A stretch of 64,000 bases of DNA from Rhodospirillaceae bacterium (GTDB lineage: Bacteria; Pseudomonadota; Alphaproteobacteria; UBA8366). The stretch is from NCBI GenBank assembly GCA_002724395.1, contig PBOR01000042.1, positions 57,273 to 121,272 on the forward strand, in the 5' to 3' direction. Below, piece after piece: positions 34,536 to 43,113 of the stretch. The notes under the pieces are model-generated. The model saw only the letters and a list, made by a program, of their open reading frames with translations. It searched no databases and was not told the origin of the DNA. A program made the position numbers and the translations under genes. How positions within the stretch are numbered: position 1 is the first letter of the stretch; every line of letters begins with the position of its first letter.

Positions 34536-35231
34536 ATGGCGGCACCTTTAATACTTATTGTGGAAGATGAGGCTCCGCTCTCGGAATTACTCCGTTACAA
34601 TCTTGAGAAAGCGGGTTATCGGGTACAGATTGCTGCCAATGGCGAAGATGCGCTTCACTGGGTAGATGTTGATGTTCCAGATTTAGCGGTGGTCGATTGG
34701 ATGCTGCCTGATTTGTCTGGTATCGAAGTTTGCCGTGCCCTTCGTTCACGAACCGAAACAAGAAAACTGCCAATCATAATGTTGACGGCGCGAGGGGAAG
34801 AAAGCGATAGAGTGCTCGGTTTTGAATCCGGTGTCGACGATTACGTGGTCAAACCCTATTCGCCTCGTGAATTGATTGCGCGCGTTCAGGCACAATTACG
34901 CCGCAACGATGTCCATAATGCGGTTCTGGTAAAGGAGTATGCCGGCGTTACTATCGACTTAGAGGCACACAGGGTGAAACGGAACGATAAGCCGGTCCAT
35001 CTTAGCCCCACATGTTTCAAGCTTTTAGAGACCTTGATGGAGCGACCTGAGTATGTTTATTCACGCGAGCGGTTGTTGAACAGGGTTTGGGGCAGGGATG
35101 TCTATGTTGAGGCACGCACAGTGGATGTTCATATTCGTCGTTTGCGTCAGGCATTAGGGGTGGGGGGTGGAAAAGATATCATCCGCACGGTCCGTGGAGC
35201 TGGTTACGCGTTAGACCAGAATAAGATATAA
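34536..35231 (+). CDS. phoB: phosphate response regulator PhoB
   Basis: 231 residues. Receiver domain with acidic pocket (VEDEAP, Asp10/Asp11 region), phosphoacceptor Asp54 in LAVVDWMLPDLSG, Thr84 and Lys106 in VVKPYSPREL. OmpR-type winged helix at the C-terminus: LSPTCFKLLETLMERPEYVY, SRERLLNRVWGRDVYVEARTVDVHIRRLRQAL. It activates the Pho regulon, including pst. The gene directly follows pstB, so phoB and pst share one transcript and expression is autoregulated if the Pho box at 30201 is real. Confidence 0.93.
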   Translation: MAAPLILIVEDEAPLSELLRYNLEKAGYRVQIAANGEDALHWVDVDVPDLAVVDWMLPDLSGIEVCRALRSRTETRKLPIIMLTARGEESDRVLGFESGVDDYVVKPYSPRELIARVQAQLRRNDVHNAVLVKEYAGVTIDLEAHRVKRNDKPVHLSPTCFKLLETLMERPEYVYSRERLLNRVWGRDVYVEARTVDVHIRRLRQALGVGGGKDIIRTVRGAGYALDQNKI

Positions 35232-35235
35232 AAGG

Positions 35236-35268
35236 TGTGCCTGCGAGGAAGGCTGGCACGTCTCTTTT
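35236..35268 (+). terminator. possible intrinsic terminator of the pst-phoB operon
   Basis: GTGCC (35237-35241) pairs with GGCAC (35255-35259), followed by TCTCTTTT. The stem is short and the inner part is imperfect. Position between convergent genes phoB and the MBOAT gene fits termination. Confidence 0.4.
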
Positions 35269-35281
35269 AAGGGTCGATGTT

Positions 35282-36643
35282 CTAGAATCGGAAATAAATA
35301 AATGTGTGCGATCGGTTGAGGAACAGTAATACGGCAACCGCGAAACCCGCATAGATAACCGCGTCTCGCCATGTAGCGTTAGATCCGGCGCGGGCAAGCG
35401 CGGTTTCCAGGCCGGGAACAAAACATACGAACGCTGCTAAAGCTAAGACGGTCCAATGTTCAATATTAGGTGTGGGTGCAAGTCCAGTTCCGAAGCCTGC
35501 AAGAGATGTAAAGAAAGTGATCGCATCTTGAAAGTCAAAGACGAACAGTGTCCAGCCGAGGCTTACCAACAGAAAGGTGAGTGAGACCTGAATGAGGTTC
35601 GGCATAGCGTCCCAAAATCGCGCCGTGACATTGTAAAGGGCGACCAGACATCCATGATACAGTCCCCACACGATGAAGGGAAAGCCAGCGCCGTGCCAAA
35701 GGCCGCATATCGCGAAGACGATTAGGATATTACGCGCATAGTATCGGTTACCGCCAAGAGGTAGGTAGAGATAGTCTCTAATCCAGAAAGACAAAGTGAT
35801 ATGCCAACGTCGCCAGAAATCCTTGATATTGCGACTCTGGTAGGGCCTAAGAAAGTTGTTAGGAAAGTCGAAACCGAATAATTTGCCAAGTCCAATAGCG
35901 ATTAAGGAGTAACCAAAAAAATCGTAATAGATTTGGAAACTGTAGGCCAGAAGCACAAAAACTGCGGTCGATGCGGTCAAGTTCTCGGAGTGATCGATCC
36001 AGACGCCGTTGTAGTTTCCGAGTGTGTCTGCCAGTAATACCTTCAAGGCGAGACCGGCGACTATATAAGCGATCGCCTGCATGGCTGCGTGATGATTCAA
36101 CGTAAAAGTTGAGAGACGCGAAATAGGTTCACTTACCTGGTGAAAACGCAGGATCGGGCCGGCGACAAGTTGTGGAAAGAAACTCACGTAAAGCGCAAAC
36201 CGGGCGAAGGCGGGCGGCTTTTGTATTTCGCCGCGAAATCGGTCTATCGCGTAGGCCACTAGCTGAAACGTAAAAAAGGATATTCCGGCGGGCAGAATTA
36301 TACTTTCGAATAACGAAAATGCTGCGACACCATTAGTTCTTCCCGCAAGAGTCTCCAACACGAAACCGAAATATTTGTAGTAGAAAAGTGCAAAAAGCGG
36401 GCCGGCGATAGCTAGGCTGAGGCGCACCCAAGACCCTTTGATCGCATCTGAGGCGGAAATTGCATATGTCCACACGATGCCGACTACTAAGATGGCGGCA
36501 TGCTCCAGGCCTGAAACTGCATAGAACATTAGGGATCCGCTCAATAAAATACCGATGCGAAAATTTTCCGATTTGCAGCTAAAGAACGCCAATAGAATGA
36601 TCGGCAAAAAGAGAAAAAGGAACGGGAGGCTATTGAATATCAA
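35282..36643 (-). CDS. MBOAT family membrane O-acyltransferase (AlgI/DltB-like)
   Basis: 453 residues with about ten membrane segments. MBOAT signatures: NFLRPYQSRNIKDFWRRWH (His281) LSFWIRDYLYLPLGGNR, then ICGLWHGAGFPFIVWGLYH with the active-site histidine His317 and a second His330. AlgI proteins move acetyl groups across the inner membrane to a periplasmic partner that transfers them to exopolysaccharide. The adjacent overlapping gene (start 36640, 4 nt overlap) encodes such a partner-like protein. No alginate biosynthesis genes are nearby, so the acetylated polymer is unknown. Confidence 0.92.
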   Translation of the reverse strand: MIFNSLPFLFLFLPIILLAFFSCKSENFRIGILLSGSLMFYAVSGLEHAAILVVGIVWTYAISASDAIKGSWVRLSLAIAGPLFALFYYKYFGFVLETLAGRTNGVAAFSLFESIILPAGISFFTFQLVAYAIDRFRGEIQKPPAFARFALYVSFFPQLVAGPILRFHQVSEPISRLSTFTLNHHAAMQAIAYIVAGLALKVLLADTLGNYNGVWIDHSENLTASTAVFVLLAYSFQIYYDFFGYSLIAIGLGKLFGFDFPNNFLRPYQSRNIKDFWRRWHITLSFWIRDYLYLPLGGNRYYARNILIVFAICGLWHGAGFPFIVWGLYHGCLVALYNVTARFWDAMPNLIQVSLTFLLVSLGWTLFVFDFQDAITFFTSLAGFGTGLAPTPNIEHWTVLALAAFVCFVPGLETALARAGSNATWRDAVIYAGFAVAVLLFLNRSHTFIYFRF

Positions 36644-37701
36644 CGCGTAATACCCGCGTCTGTATGGTTCATCAGGGACCGGATATAGGATCCGAGGAAG
36701 GTTGCTGGTGCGTGTGTTATATCAACCCAATTCGAAGGTTTGGAATACCTCGTGGGGTTGGTTGCGGGATAACATTCAAGGTTGAGTAATCGGCAGTTTC
36801 TAATAAAGGTTTTTCTGACGATGGTAGCGTGAGCCGATGGCTCCGTCGCAAAATATTTAGCATTACGGGGTTCCAGTAACGACTCGTATACGATGACGCG
36901 TATACCGTTTTGCCGTAAAGCCGCTAGGCGCCGTAGGTCATCAGCTAGATACCAAGGCAGAATCGAGGGAGGTTGCCGTGGCATTAAAGAAAATTTACTA
37001 ACTCTCTCTGTTATTTTCTGGTGGACGCTCCCGTCTTGGCGGTAGCCCTGGTTGGAATTTATTAGTAATTCGGCGTGCCAGGCGTTTTGAAGCGTGGCGC
37101 TATTGAAGCGCCAGTTTATGCCAACTAAGAATTGTTCTATGTCGAGATATCGTTCACCACCTTTATAGGCGGCATAAATATGTCGCCAGGCCATTTTCAG
37201 CCATTGGCGGAGGGGAGGTGCCTCGCTTGCGTATATTTTCCGAATATCGCGCCATGCAATGGCTAGACGAGGCCAGAGACCTCGCGTGTCGGGGTTTTGA
37301 TAATACTCGAGTTCGGCATTGTCGAAGCTGATCAAAGCAGTCTCGGGGGCTTTACCGATTGCCGCCAGCTCTTCGAGTAATAGAATGCTAGTGCGGAGTG
37401 ATTGACCGCCGATCGAGAAGTTGAAAAATGTCCTATCGCCGGCCGCGATATTCTCTGCTGTCAGCATTAGCGAACGGCTGTTGCCGAATATACCAATGTC
37501 ATAACGATCGTTGTAGCGGGCATGCGCCATCTTGGCAGCGAAAATTTCCCCTGTTGTCGTAGGGCCAAAATTGGCGAAATGCCGTTCTGGAATTTCGGCA
37601 AATAGGTCTGTTTCAGGCAGGGGACGTTGTAGCCAAATCACTGCAGCTAGAAATAGTATGGTGGCACAGAGAAAAATGATCGGCGAACTGCTTGCTTTCA
37701 C
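36640..37701 (-). CDS. SGNH-like membrane-anchored protein, partner of MBOAT transferase (AlgX/AlgJ-like)
   Basis: 353 residues. A single N-terminal membrane helix (IIFLCATILFLAAVIWL, residues 8-24) anchors a periplasmic domain. Motif YDIGIFGNSRSLML resembles SGNH block I with the serine in GNSRS, and the C-terminal DITHAPATFLG gives a D-x-x-H dyad as in family acetylesterases/transferases. It should accept acetyl groups from the MBOAT partner. The start is a GTG at 37701 with no strong ribosome-binding site. Codons upstream of the GTG remain open for about 29 more codons with no better start. Confidence 0.8.
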   Translation of the reverse strand: MKASSSPIIFLCATILFLAAVIWLQRPLPETDLFAEIPERHFANFGPTTTGEIFAAKMAHARYNDRYDIGIFGNSRSLMLTAENIAAGDRTFFNFSIGGQSLRTSILLLEELAAIGKAPETALISFDNAELEYYQNPDTRGLWPRLAIAWRDIRKIYASEAPPLRQWLKMAWRHIYAAYKGGERYLDIEQFLVGINWRFNSATLQNAWHAELLINSNQGYRQDGSVHQKITERVSKFSLMPRQPPSILPWYLADDLRRLAALRQNGIRVIVYESLLEPRNAKYFATEPSAHATIVRKTFIRNCRLLNLECYPATNPTRYSKPSNWVDITHAPATFLGSYIRSLMNHTDAGITR

Positions 37702-38004
37702 AATGACTGATGACCTAGCCCTACGTTTGAATTTAATTTTCGGATGACTGTTGATGTCATTTTCCCTCTAACTGGTCAATCGTTTCAGCTATTTCCTTTT
37801 GGGTAACGACTATTCGGATTGAGGATCTATCGAGGTCGATGACATGGCGTTGTAAATGATAGTTATATGGTTCGGATAAATTAAGATTGGCCTTTAATGT
37901 TTCTGTGCCGCTACGCCAAGGCTAGGATGCGACGCTAAGATAAGAGCAAGAGTGCACTTTTGCACTCGCGGTGTATTGACTGGAATCCCTAATAGTAAGT
38001 TGGT
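37702..38004. other. 303-nt intergenic region with a hairpin
   Basis: Between two minus-strand genes. Besides the open-frame remnant above it contains a perfect inverted repeat at 37950-37967: GAGTGCA-CTTT-TGCACTC (7-bp stem, 4-nt loop), 38 nt after the stop of the PPOX-type gene. It could terminate that gene, but the following T-run is weak. Nothing else is evident. Confidence 0.4.
37757..37921 (-). pseudogene. possible gene remnant: open frame ending in stop, no start codon
   Basis: On the minus strand an open frame of about 54 codons runs from just after a stop at 37922-37924 to a TGA at 37757-37759. It contains protein-like text such as VIDLDRSSIRIVVTQKE and ends in ETIDQLEGK, but has no ATG, GTG or TTG. 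It lies directly upstream of the SGNH-like gene. It could be a decayed gene fragment or chance; I recognise no homolog. Confidence 0.3.
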
Positions 38005-38643
38005 TCAGTAAAGCTCTTTCGGCAGCCGCGTTTCGTAATTCTTTACATAATCTCGCGCATAGGCTGCATCACCGCCATCTCGGTGAGCTGCGAAATCGCC
38101 GTGATCGGGTACACCTTCTGGGTGCCTACTAGTGTCTTGATTCCAAAGGTCAGCGCGCACAAATGCTTTTGGGCAATGACTGTAGGCCTCTTTAACCTTC
38201 ACCACCAACACGGTGCGTGGTGGCTTGCCTTTCACTAAAAAGCGCTCCAAGAGAGCTGGATTTGTACTGATGCTAGCTTTGCCATTCACTCGGTAGGTGC
38301 TATTCGAACCCGGCACGATAAAGATGATTCCCACATTTGGGTTATTGATGACGTTTGTGAGGCCATCTAAACGGTTATTGCCCGGACGGTCAGGGATAAG
38401 CAGAGTACGCTTGTCTAATAATTGGACGAAACCAGGACCGTCACCCTTTGGGGATACGTCCACCCCGTCTGCGCTTGAAGTTGCCAGCATGATCATTGGA
38501 GCGGCTTCAATAAGTGCGCGGCCCGGTTCTGTTACATATTCAGTTTGTTTGATTAGGGCCGGCTTTATCGCAGGCTTATAAACTTTACGCAGATCTTCTT
38601 CGGATACGATGGTATGTACGCTATCGTCAATGAATGCATCCAT
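38005..38643 (-). CDS. pyridoxamine 5'-phosphate oxidase-family FMN-binding protein (MSMEG_1061-like)
   Basis: 212 residues. Split-barrel flavoprotein features: TEPGRALIEAAPMIMLATSSADGVDVSPKGD, PGFVQLLDKRTLLIPDRPGNNRLDGLTNV, then a strand with VGIIFIVPGSNSTYRVNGKA. These match the family of general PPOX-type flavoproteins that use FMN or F420; PdxH-specific residues are not obvious, so a vitamin B6 role is not claimed. Appears monocistronic. Possible terminator hairpin downstream. Confidence 0.88.
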   Translation of the reverse strand: MDAFIDDSVHTIVSEEDLRKVYKPAIKPALIKQTEYVTEPGRALIEAAPMIMLATSSADGVDVSPKGDGPGFVQLLDKRTLLIPDRPGNNRLDGLTNVINNPNVGIIFIVPGSNSTYRVNGKASISTNPALLERFLVKGKPPRTVLVVKVKEAYSHCPKAFVRADLWNQDTSRHPEGVPDHGDFAAHRDGGDAAYARDYVKNYETRLPKELY

Positions 38644-38713
38644 GATGTACCTCTTAGGTGGAGTCGGGTTAATCTCAGTCTAACGTGTTCCACATTTAGA
38701 ATGAAAGCCGGAT

Positions 38714-39190
38714 TTAGCGCACAAAAGCCTTCAGATAAGAAATTATATCTTCCAAATCGTCTGGTCTAACCGGACGTCTTTTAGAGTGCACGACGTAAGG
38801 TGCACAGGCTGGATACTTTTCTATGGCTCGAGGACCGGGGCATTTTGACCCAAGGTATTTAACTCGAAAAGGTTTAAACCAGGCGTCATCACGTTTTCGA
38901 GCAAAGGCAGTTAGTAACTCCGTATCCCATTTCACTCCATGTTTCGCTAGCAGTTGTAAGTGAGGTGAATATTGAATTTCTTTAACAGAGGCTATGGGAC
39001 GCCCAATGACGGTACGTAGGTGAGGGCCTACATCTGATCGCATCTGAAGATCAACATCGTGGCAAAACGAGCATTTCTTACTGAAATACCATTTCCCCTT
39101 ATAGGGGTTGCCGGCATTGGCGCTTGCCGGGAAGAAAACAACTAATACTAACCCTAAAATTAAAGCGTAATTTTTTTTGGATTTCATCAT
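38714..39190 (-). CDS. class I-type cytochrome c without an obvious distal methionine
   Basis: 158 residues with a signal peptide (ALILGLVLVVFFPASANA). One heme-binding site CSFCH at about residues 40-44 and a GPHLRTVIGRP segment as in small cytochromes c. In the C-terminal half, where a PGTKM-type methionine normally supplies the sixth iron ligand, there is no methionine at all; instead the stretch includes LGSKCPGPRAIEKYPACAPY with two additional cysteines. His or Lys could ligate iron instead. Monocistronic, divergent from the Popeye-like gene. Confidence 0.82.
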   Translation of the reverse strand: MMKSKKNYALILGLVLVVFFPASANAGNPYKGKWYFSKKCSFCHDVDLQMRSDVGPHLRTVIGRPIASVKEIQYSPHLQLLAKHGVKWDTELLTAFARKRDDAWFKPFRVKYLGSKCPGPRAIEKYPACAPYVVHSKRRPVRPDDLEDIISYLKAFVR

Positions 39191-39353
39191 GATGCTGTTT
39201 TGTCCCGTATATTATCGCCCGATGGCACAACACTAAATTGTATAAGAACATCCATATTAACCGGCCCATTACTGAGGTGGAGAGAAAATACTTTTGTAAT
39301 GTCATAGAGTATAAGAATGGAAAATTACGAAGCGTTTGCATGGAGGCGAATTA

Positions 39354-40019
39354 ATGGCACTGAGTTTTTTGCATATAGTCGGAAATCTGTCATTTGGGCT
39401 TACGGCACTCTCGTTTTTAATGCGCGATATTTTGCTTCTACGCATCTTTGCCACTATCTCCTGTTTATTAGGCGTTGCGTATAATTATTTTATACCCGTA
39501 GGGCCTTTATGGTTGGTGATATTTTGGTTGTCGCTTTTTGCATCAATTAATTTGGTGCGTATTGTAATGCTAATTTTTGAAAATAGAGGGATTAAGTTCT
39601 CAGAAGAGGAGCAGGAGCTCTACGATACTGTTTTTAAGAATTTCGCACCCATTGAGTTTCTGAAATTATTACGCGTAGCGGAATGGCGAATGAGTGGGGA
39701 AGGCGAGTATTTGGCTTTTGAGAATCAAGCGCTTGATAGCTTGAAGCTAATCTATAATGGCGATGCAGTAGTAGAGAAGAATGGTCGTGAAATTGCGCGA
39801 TTGCATGACGGGAGATTCGTTGGGGAGCTCTCTTATCTGCAAGGGACGGACAATGCCACTGCGTCGGTTCGAACGGTGCGTAATACGCGCTACTTGTCAT
39901 GGCAAAAAGAAGAGCTGCGCAAGCTCTTGAAGCGGAACCCAACGATGAATGTGGCTATGAATACTTTGTTCCAACACGACATTATAGAAAAGCTTTCGCA
40001 TGCCGGCGATGATGTTTGA
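39354..40019 (+). CDS. Popeye-domain-like membrane protein with cyclic nucleotide-binding-type domain
   Basis: 221 residues from ATG 39354, set by GGAGGCG upstream; the in-frame TTG 39336 is rejected. Three N-terminal hydrophobic helices (about residues 5-80) are followed by a soluble domain starting FSEEEQELYDTVFKNFAPIEFLKLL. Glycine/aspartate pattern NGDAVVEKNGREIARLHDGRFVGELSYL resembles the phosphate-binding cassette of cAMP-binding domains, with the F-x-GE-x-SYL pattern seen in Popeye proteins. Such proteins bind cAMP and may couple it to membrane partners. Partner unknown. Divergent from the cytochrome gene. Confidence 0.78.
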   Translation: MALSFLHIVGNLSFGLTALSFLMRDILLLRIFATISCLLGVAYNYFIPVGPLWLVIFWLSLFASINLVRIVMLIFENRGIKFSEEEQELYDTVFKNFAPIEFLKLLRVAEWRMSGEGEYLAFENQALDSLKLIYNGDAVVEKNGREIARLHDGRFVGELSYLQGTDNATASVRTVRNTRYLSWQKEELRKLLKRNPTMNVAMNTLFQHDIIEKLSHAGDDV

Positions 40020-40022
40020 TTT

Positions 40023-42125
40023 TTATGTTTTTGTAACGATTAGTGCGTCTAGAGCAATTATGCCGGAGGTCCGAATTCTTACTGGATTGATATCGATGCT
40101 TTCGATGACATTGGCATTGACCGCTGCAAAGATGGAAAGGTGAGAGAGAGAAGTTGCTAACGCATCGAGGTCGACGGCGGGAGTGCTACGTGCACCGGCT
40201 AAAATTGGATATCCGTTGATCTCCCTAATCATTTGATGGGCGATTTCTTTATCAAAAGGTGCCAGGCGCAAAGAAACATCTCGTAAAACTTCTGCGAATA
40301 CGCCGCCCAAACCAAACAAAATCACTGGTCCAAAGTTCGGGTCATGCTGAACACCAAGAATGGCTTCTACGCCATCGGAAACCATCTCGCTAACCAATAC
40401 GCCATCAAGTGAAGCGCCCGGATGCGCCGTTCGGCTTTTTTCTATGATTCTATCAAACGCCTCTCCAATTGCTTTGTCACCAGTGAGGCTGAGTTCTACA
40501 CCTCCGATATCAGATTTATGATGAATGTCAGTAGAAACAATTTTAAGCGCAACAGGACCGTCTATGGTTTGGGCTTTCGCTATGGCATCGTCTCGGGTCT
40601 TTGCCAACGTTTCTATTGGTGAGTGAATGCCGATGTTAGCCAGTATCTTCTTTGCGTCAGTCTCATTGATAGGCCCAGGGAAGATCGTTGAGGCGCAGTC
40701 AGTACTGGGTGCCGGGCGGATGCCGTCTTTAAAACCCTGGCCGATGGCGGTTACCGCGGCAATAGCCTCTATTGCATGAGTGGGGTCTTCCAGCACAGGG
40801 ATACCGTGTTCTTCAACTAAGCTACGATTTGCAGCAGGTCCCATGGCACATAACAAAAAAAGTCGCTCGGGAAACTCCTTGCGGATCGACAATAGCGCAT
40901 CAACGATTTTCTTGGTTAAAGGTTCGGAAAAGAGAAGGGATGAGAAAAATGCAATCACGCTGTCATAACCGCCTTCTTCGAAGATCGCGCGTACATAATC
41001 CGTCACCAGAGGAAACTCATTGTAGACTTGCGCTGTAAAATCGACAGGATTTCGCGAGCTAGCAAAAGGTATCAGCTCTTTTAATCGTGCTTGAGTGTCT
41101 TCGGGCATTGGCGCCATATTTAGGCCGGCATCGACAGAAGCATCGGCCATAAGCACCCCTGCGCCACCGGATATTGTAGCAACTGCAATTTTATTATCTG
41201 TCGGCCAAATGCCGAAACTCAAAAGATAGGCTATGTCGATAAGCTCTGCAGCGGTCTGTGCACGATAGACATTGAAATGCCGAAAAACTTCGTCATAGAC
41301 CTTGTCTGATCCGGCCAAAGAGGCAGTGTGAGAAAAAGCAGCTTTTGCACCGACTTCCGTTCTCCCCACTTTTTGAATGACAACCGGTTTGCCTCGCTTG
41401 TAGGCCAACTCCAATGCGGTCATCAGTTTCTCGCCATCTTGGCAGCCTTCCATATAGGCGGCGATGACTTTCGTTTCGTCGTGATAGGCAAGATAGGCGA
41501 TACAATCAGCTACATCGACGTCTACTTCGTTGCCGGTAGTGGCGAGATATGTAAAGCCTAGACCGCGCTCTCGGCCAAGCACAAAGCAATGGCTGCCGAA
41601 GGCGCCGGATTGACTGACCATGCCCACAGTACCTAATTTCGGTTCACCATGGGTGATCGATGTAGAGAATGTTGGATAGTAGCGTGCTCTGGCATTGAAA
41701 TATCCAAGACAATTTGGCCCTAGAATCCGCATGCCGGATTTCTCTGCTATTTCTTTTAGGCGAGCCTGTAGAACGATGCCGTCTTTACCGGCTTCAGAAA
41801 AGCCAGAAGTAAACGCGCACAAAGTTTTGGCACCGGAATCGGCGCACTCTTGCGCTACTTCTACTGCGATACGTGCAGGAACTGCAAGAATTGCAGCATC
41901 TACTGACTGACCGAGGTCGCCAATCTTCGCGTATGCCTTTAACCCTTGGATTTCATCATGGTTTGGGTTTACGGGATAGATGGCGCCATTAAAGCCATAT
42001 TGGAGCATGTAACGCAAAGGCATCCCGCCGATACGGCTTGGCTCTGCTGAAGCGCCAAGAATGGCAACTGATTTCGGGTTAAACAATGGCTCCAGGCTTT
42101 GCGCCGAAACCTGGAGATCAATCAT
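40023..42125 (-). CDS. ADP-forming acyl-CoA synthetase (acetate-CoA ligase family, fused alpha-beta)
   Basis: 700 residues. N-terminal CoA-binding Rossmann domain (SVAILGASAEPSRIGGMPLRY), two ligase-CoA domains with LGPNCLGYFNARARYYPTF and MVSQSGAFGSHC, phosphohistidine candidate His266 in AAFSHTASLAGSD, and an ATP-grasp domain at the C-terminus (DGPVALKIVSTDIHHKSDIGGVELSL). It makes acyl-CoA from acid, ATP and CoA, or ATP in the reverse direction. It overlaps the upstream flavin reductase gene by 4 nt. Acyl specificity unknown. Confidence 0.92.
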   Translation of the reverse strand: MIDLQVSAQSLEPLFNPKSVAILGASAEPSRIGGMPLRYMLQYGFNGAIYPVNPNHDEIQGLKAYAKIGDLGQSVDAAILAVPARIAVEVAQECADSGAKTLCAFTSGFSEAGKDGIVLQARLKEIAEKSGMRILGPNCLGYFNARARYYPTFSTSITHGEPKLGTVGMVSQSGAFGSHCFVLGRERGLGFTYLATTGNEVDVDVADCIAYLAYHDETKVIAAYMEGCQDGEKLMTALELAYKRGKPVVIQKVGRTEVGAKAAFSHTASLAGSDKVYDEVFRHFNVYRAQTAAELIDIAYLLSFGIWPTDNKIAVATISGGAGVLMADASVDAGLNMAPMPEDTQARLKELIPFASSRNPVDFTAQVYNEFPLVTDYVRAIFEEGGYDSVIAFFSSLLFSEPLTKKIVDALLSIRKEFPERLFLLCAMGPAANRSLVEEHGIPVLEDPTHAIEAIAAVTAIGQGFKDGIRPAPSTDCASTIFPGPINETDAKKILANIGIHSPIETLAKTRDDAIAKAQTIDGPVALKIVSTDIHHKSDIGGVELSLTGDKAIGEAFDRIIEKSRTAHPGASLDGVLVSEMVSDGVEAILGVQHDPNFGPVILFGLGGVFAEVLRDVSLRLAPFDKEIAHQMIREINGYPILAGARSTPAVDLDALATSLSHLSIFAAVNANVIESIDINPVRIRTSGIIALDALIVTKT

Positions 42126-42796
42126 GTGTCGGACTTATTTTTATAGGGGGCATCACCAAGCATTTTGCGGCCCATGCTGAGGTCGTCTGGACGGTCCATG
42201 GAGAAAACTTCATCTACTTTTGTGTAATCCATGTAGCCGAGGCGGGCGACTGGGTTATAGCGAGTAACGTCGACCTTTCCGTCAACAATAATATCGTCGT
42301 TTATATGGATGCCGACTACATGGCCAAAAATGACGCCATGTTTAAATTTTGGATTATTTGTCGGCAACTCAACTGTTTTCCAGTATTCGCATTCGAGGTG
42401 GGCCGGTGCTTCCTTCACTCTAGGAGCCGTTACTTTCTCGGAAGGTTCTGGCGTCAGGCCGGCTAATGCCATCTCGTCTACACTTAGTGGCACGTGTTTC
42501 GCGGTCATGTTCATTGCGTCTGAAAGTTCGGAAGAGACAATATTGCAGACGAATTCACCGGTTTCTTCGGCGTTACGCCAGGAATGCTTCATGGGATCAT
42601 CTTTCAATCCGCTTGAAGAAAACATTACATAGCTTGGGAAATAAGAGACCGCATTAAAGAAGCTATAAGGCGCGAGATTAATAACGCCATCTATACCTAA
42701 CGTGCTGATCCAGCCGATGGGGCGCGGGGAAACCAAGGCCTTAAAAGGGTCATGGGGGAGACCGTGATCTCCTTTGACGTCGGGGTTGTAAAACAT
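42122..42796 (-). CDS. flavin reductase family protein (DIM6/NTAB type)
   Basis: 224 residues, one split-barrel FMN-binding domain. Signatures: PFKALVSPRPIGWISTLG, INLAPYSFFNAVSYFPSYVMFSSSG, and TGEFVCNIVSSEL. Members reduce FMN for monooxygenases or act as stand-alone NAD(P)H:FMN reductases. Its stop overlaps the ADP-forming synthetase start (ATGA), so both are one operon, which is divergent from the TetR/RND operon across a 317-nt gap. Confidence 0.9.
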   Translation of the reverse strand: MFYNPDVKGDHGLPHDPFKALVSPRPIGWISTLGIDGVINLAPYSFFNAVSYFPSYVMFSSSGLKDDPMKHSWRNAEETGEFVCNIVSSELSDAMNMTAKHVPLSVDEMALAGLTPEPSEKVTAPRVKEAPAHLECEYWKTVELPTNNPKFKHGVIFGHVVGIHINDDIIVDGKVDVTRYNPVARLGYMDYTKVDEVFSMDRPDDLSMGRKMLGDAPYKNKSDT

Positions 42797-43113
42797 GATT
42801 AATAAATCCTTCTAGCTAGACTGCCTCGTGTTCTATGGGTTTCTTAAAATGGGTTTCGATAATGGTGTAATCGAAATAGCCTAGGTGCGCTAGCGTGCGC
42901 GTTTTAGGAATACTTATAATCCGGGATTTTTTTTTAAAAGGCTTGAAATGGTCTAAACATCTAATTAGTTCAATAAACAAACAAACGTTTGATTAATAAA
43001 TTATAGCGGATTGATCTAAATGTAGTAATTATAGGCGCGGATTGATTTTATCGAATTGAATCAATGCCTAATGCCATGTCATTTTGACATTAAACGGTCA
43101 GGAAAAGTTGTAA
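42797..43113. promoter_or_regulatory. divergent promoter region with palindromic operator candidates
   Basis: The 317-nt interval separates the minus-strand flavin reductase operon from the plus-strand TetR gene. It contains a perfect palindrome CAAACGTTTG at 42982-42991 embedded in CAAA/TTTG-rich flanks, a typical TetR-family operator core. A second perfect inverted repeat, ATGTCA-TTT-TGACAT, lies at 43076-43090, just before the TetR start. A third, ATTGATT/AATCAAT, spans 43041-43065. Confidence 0.5.
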
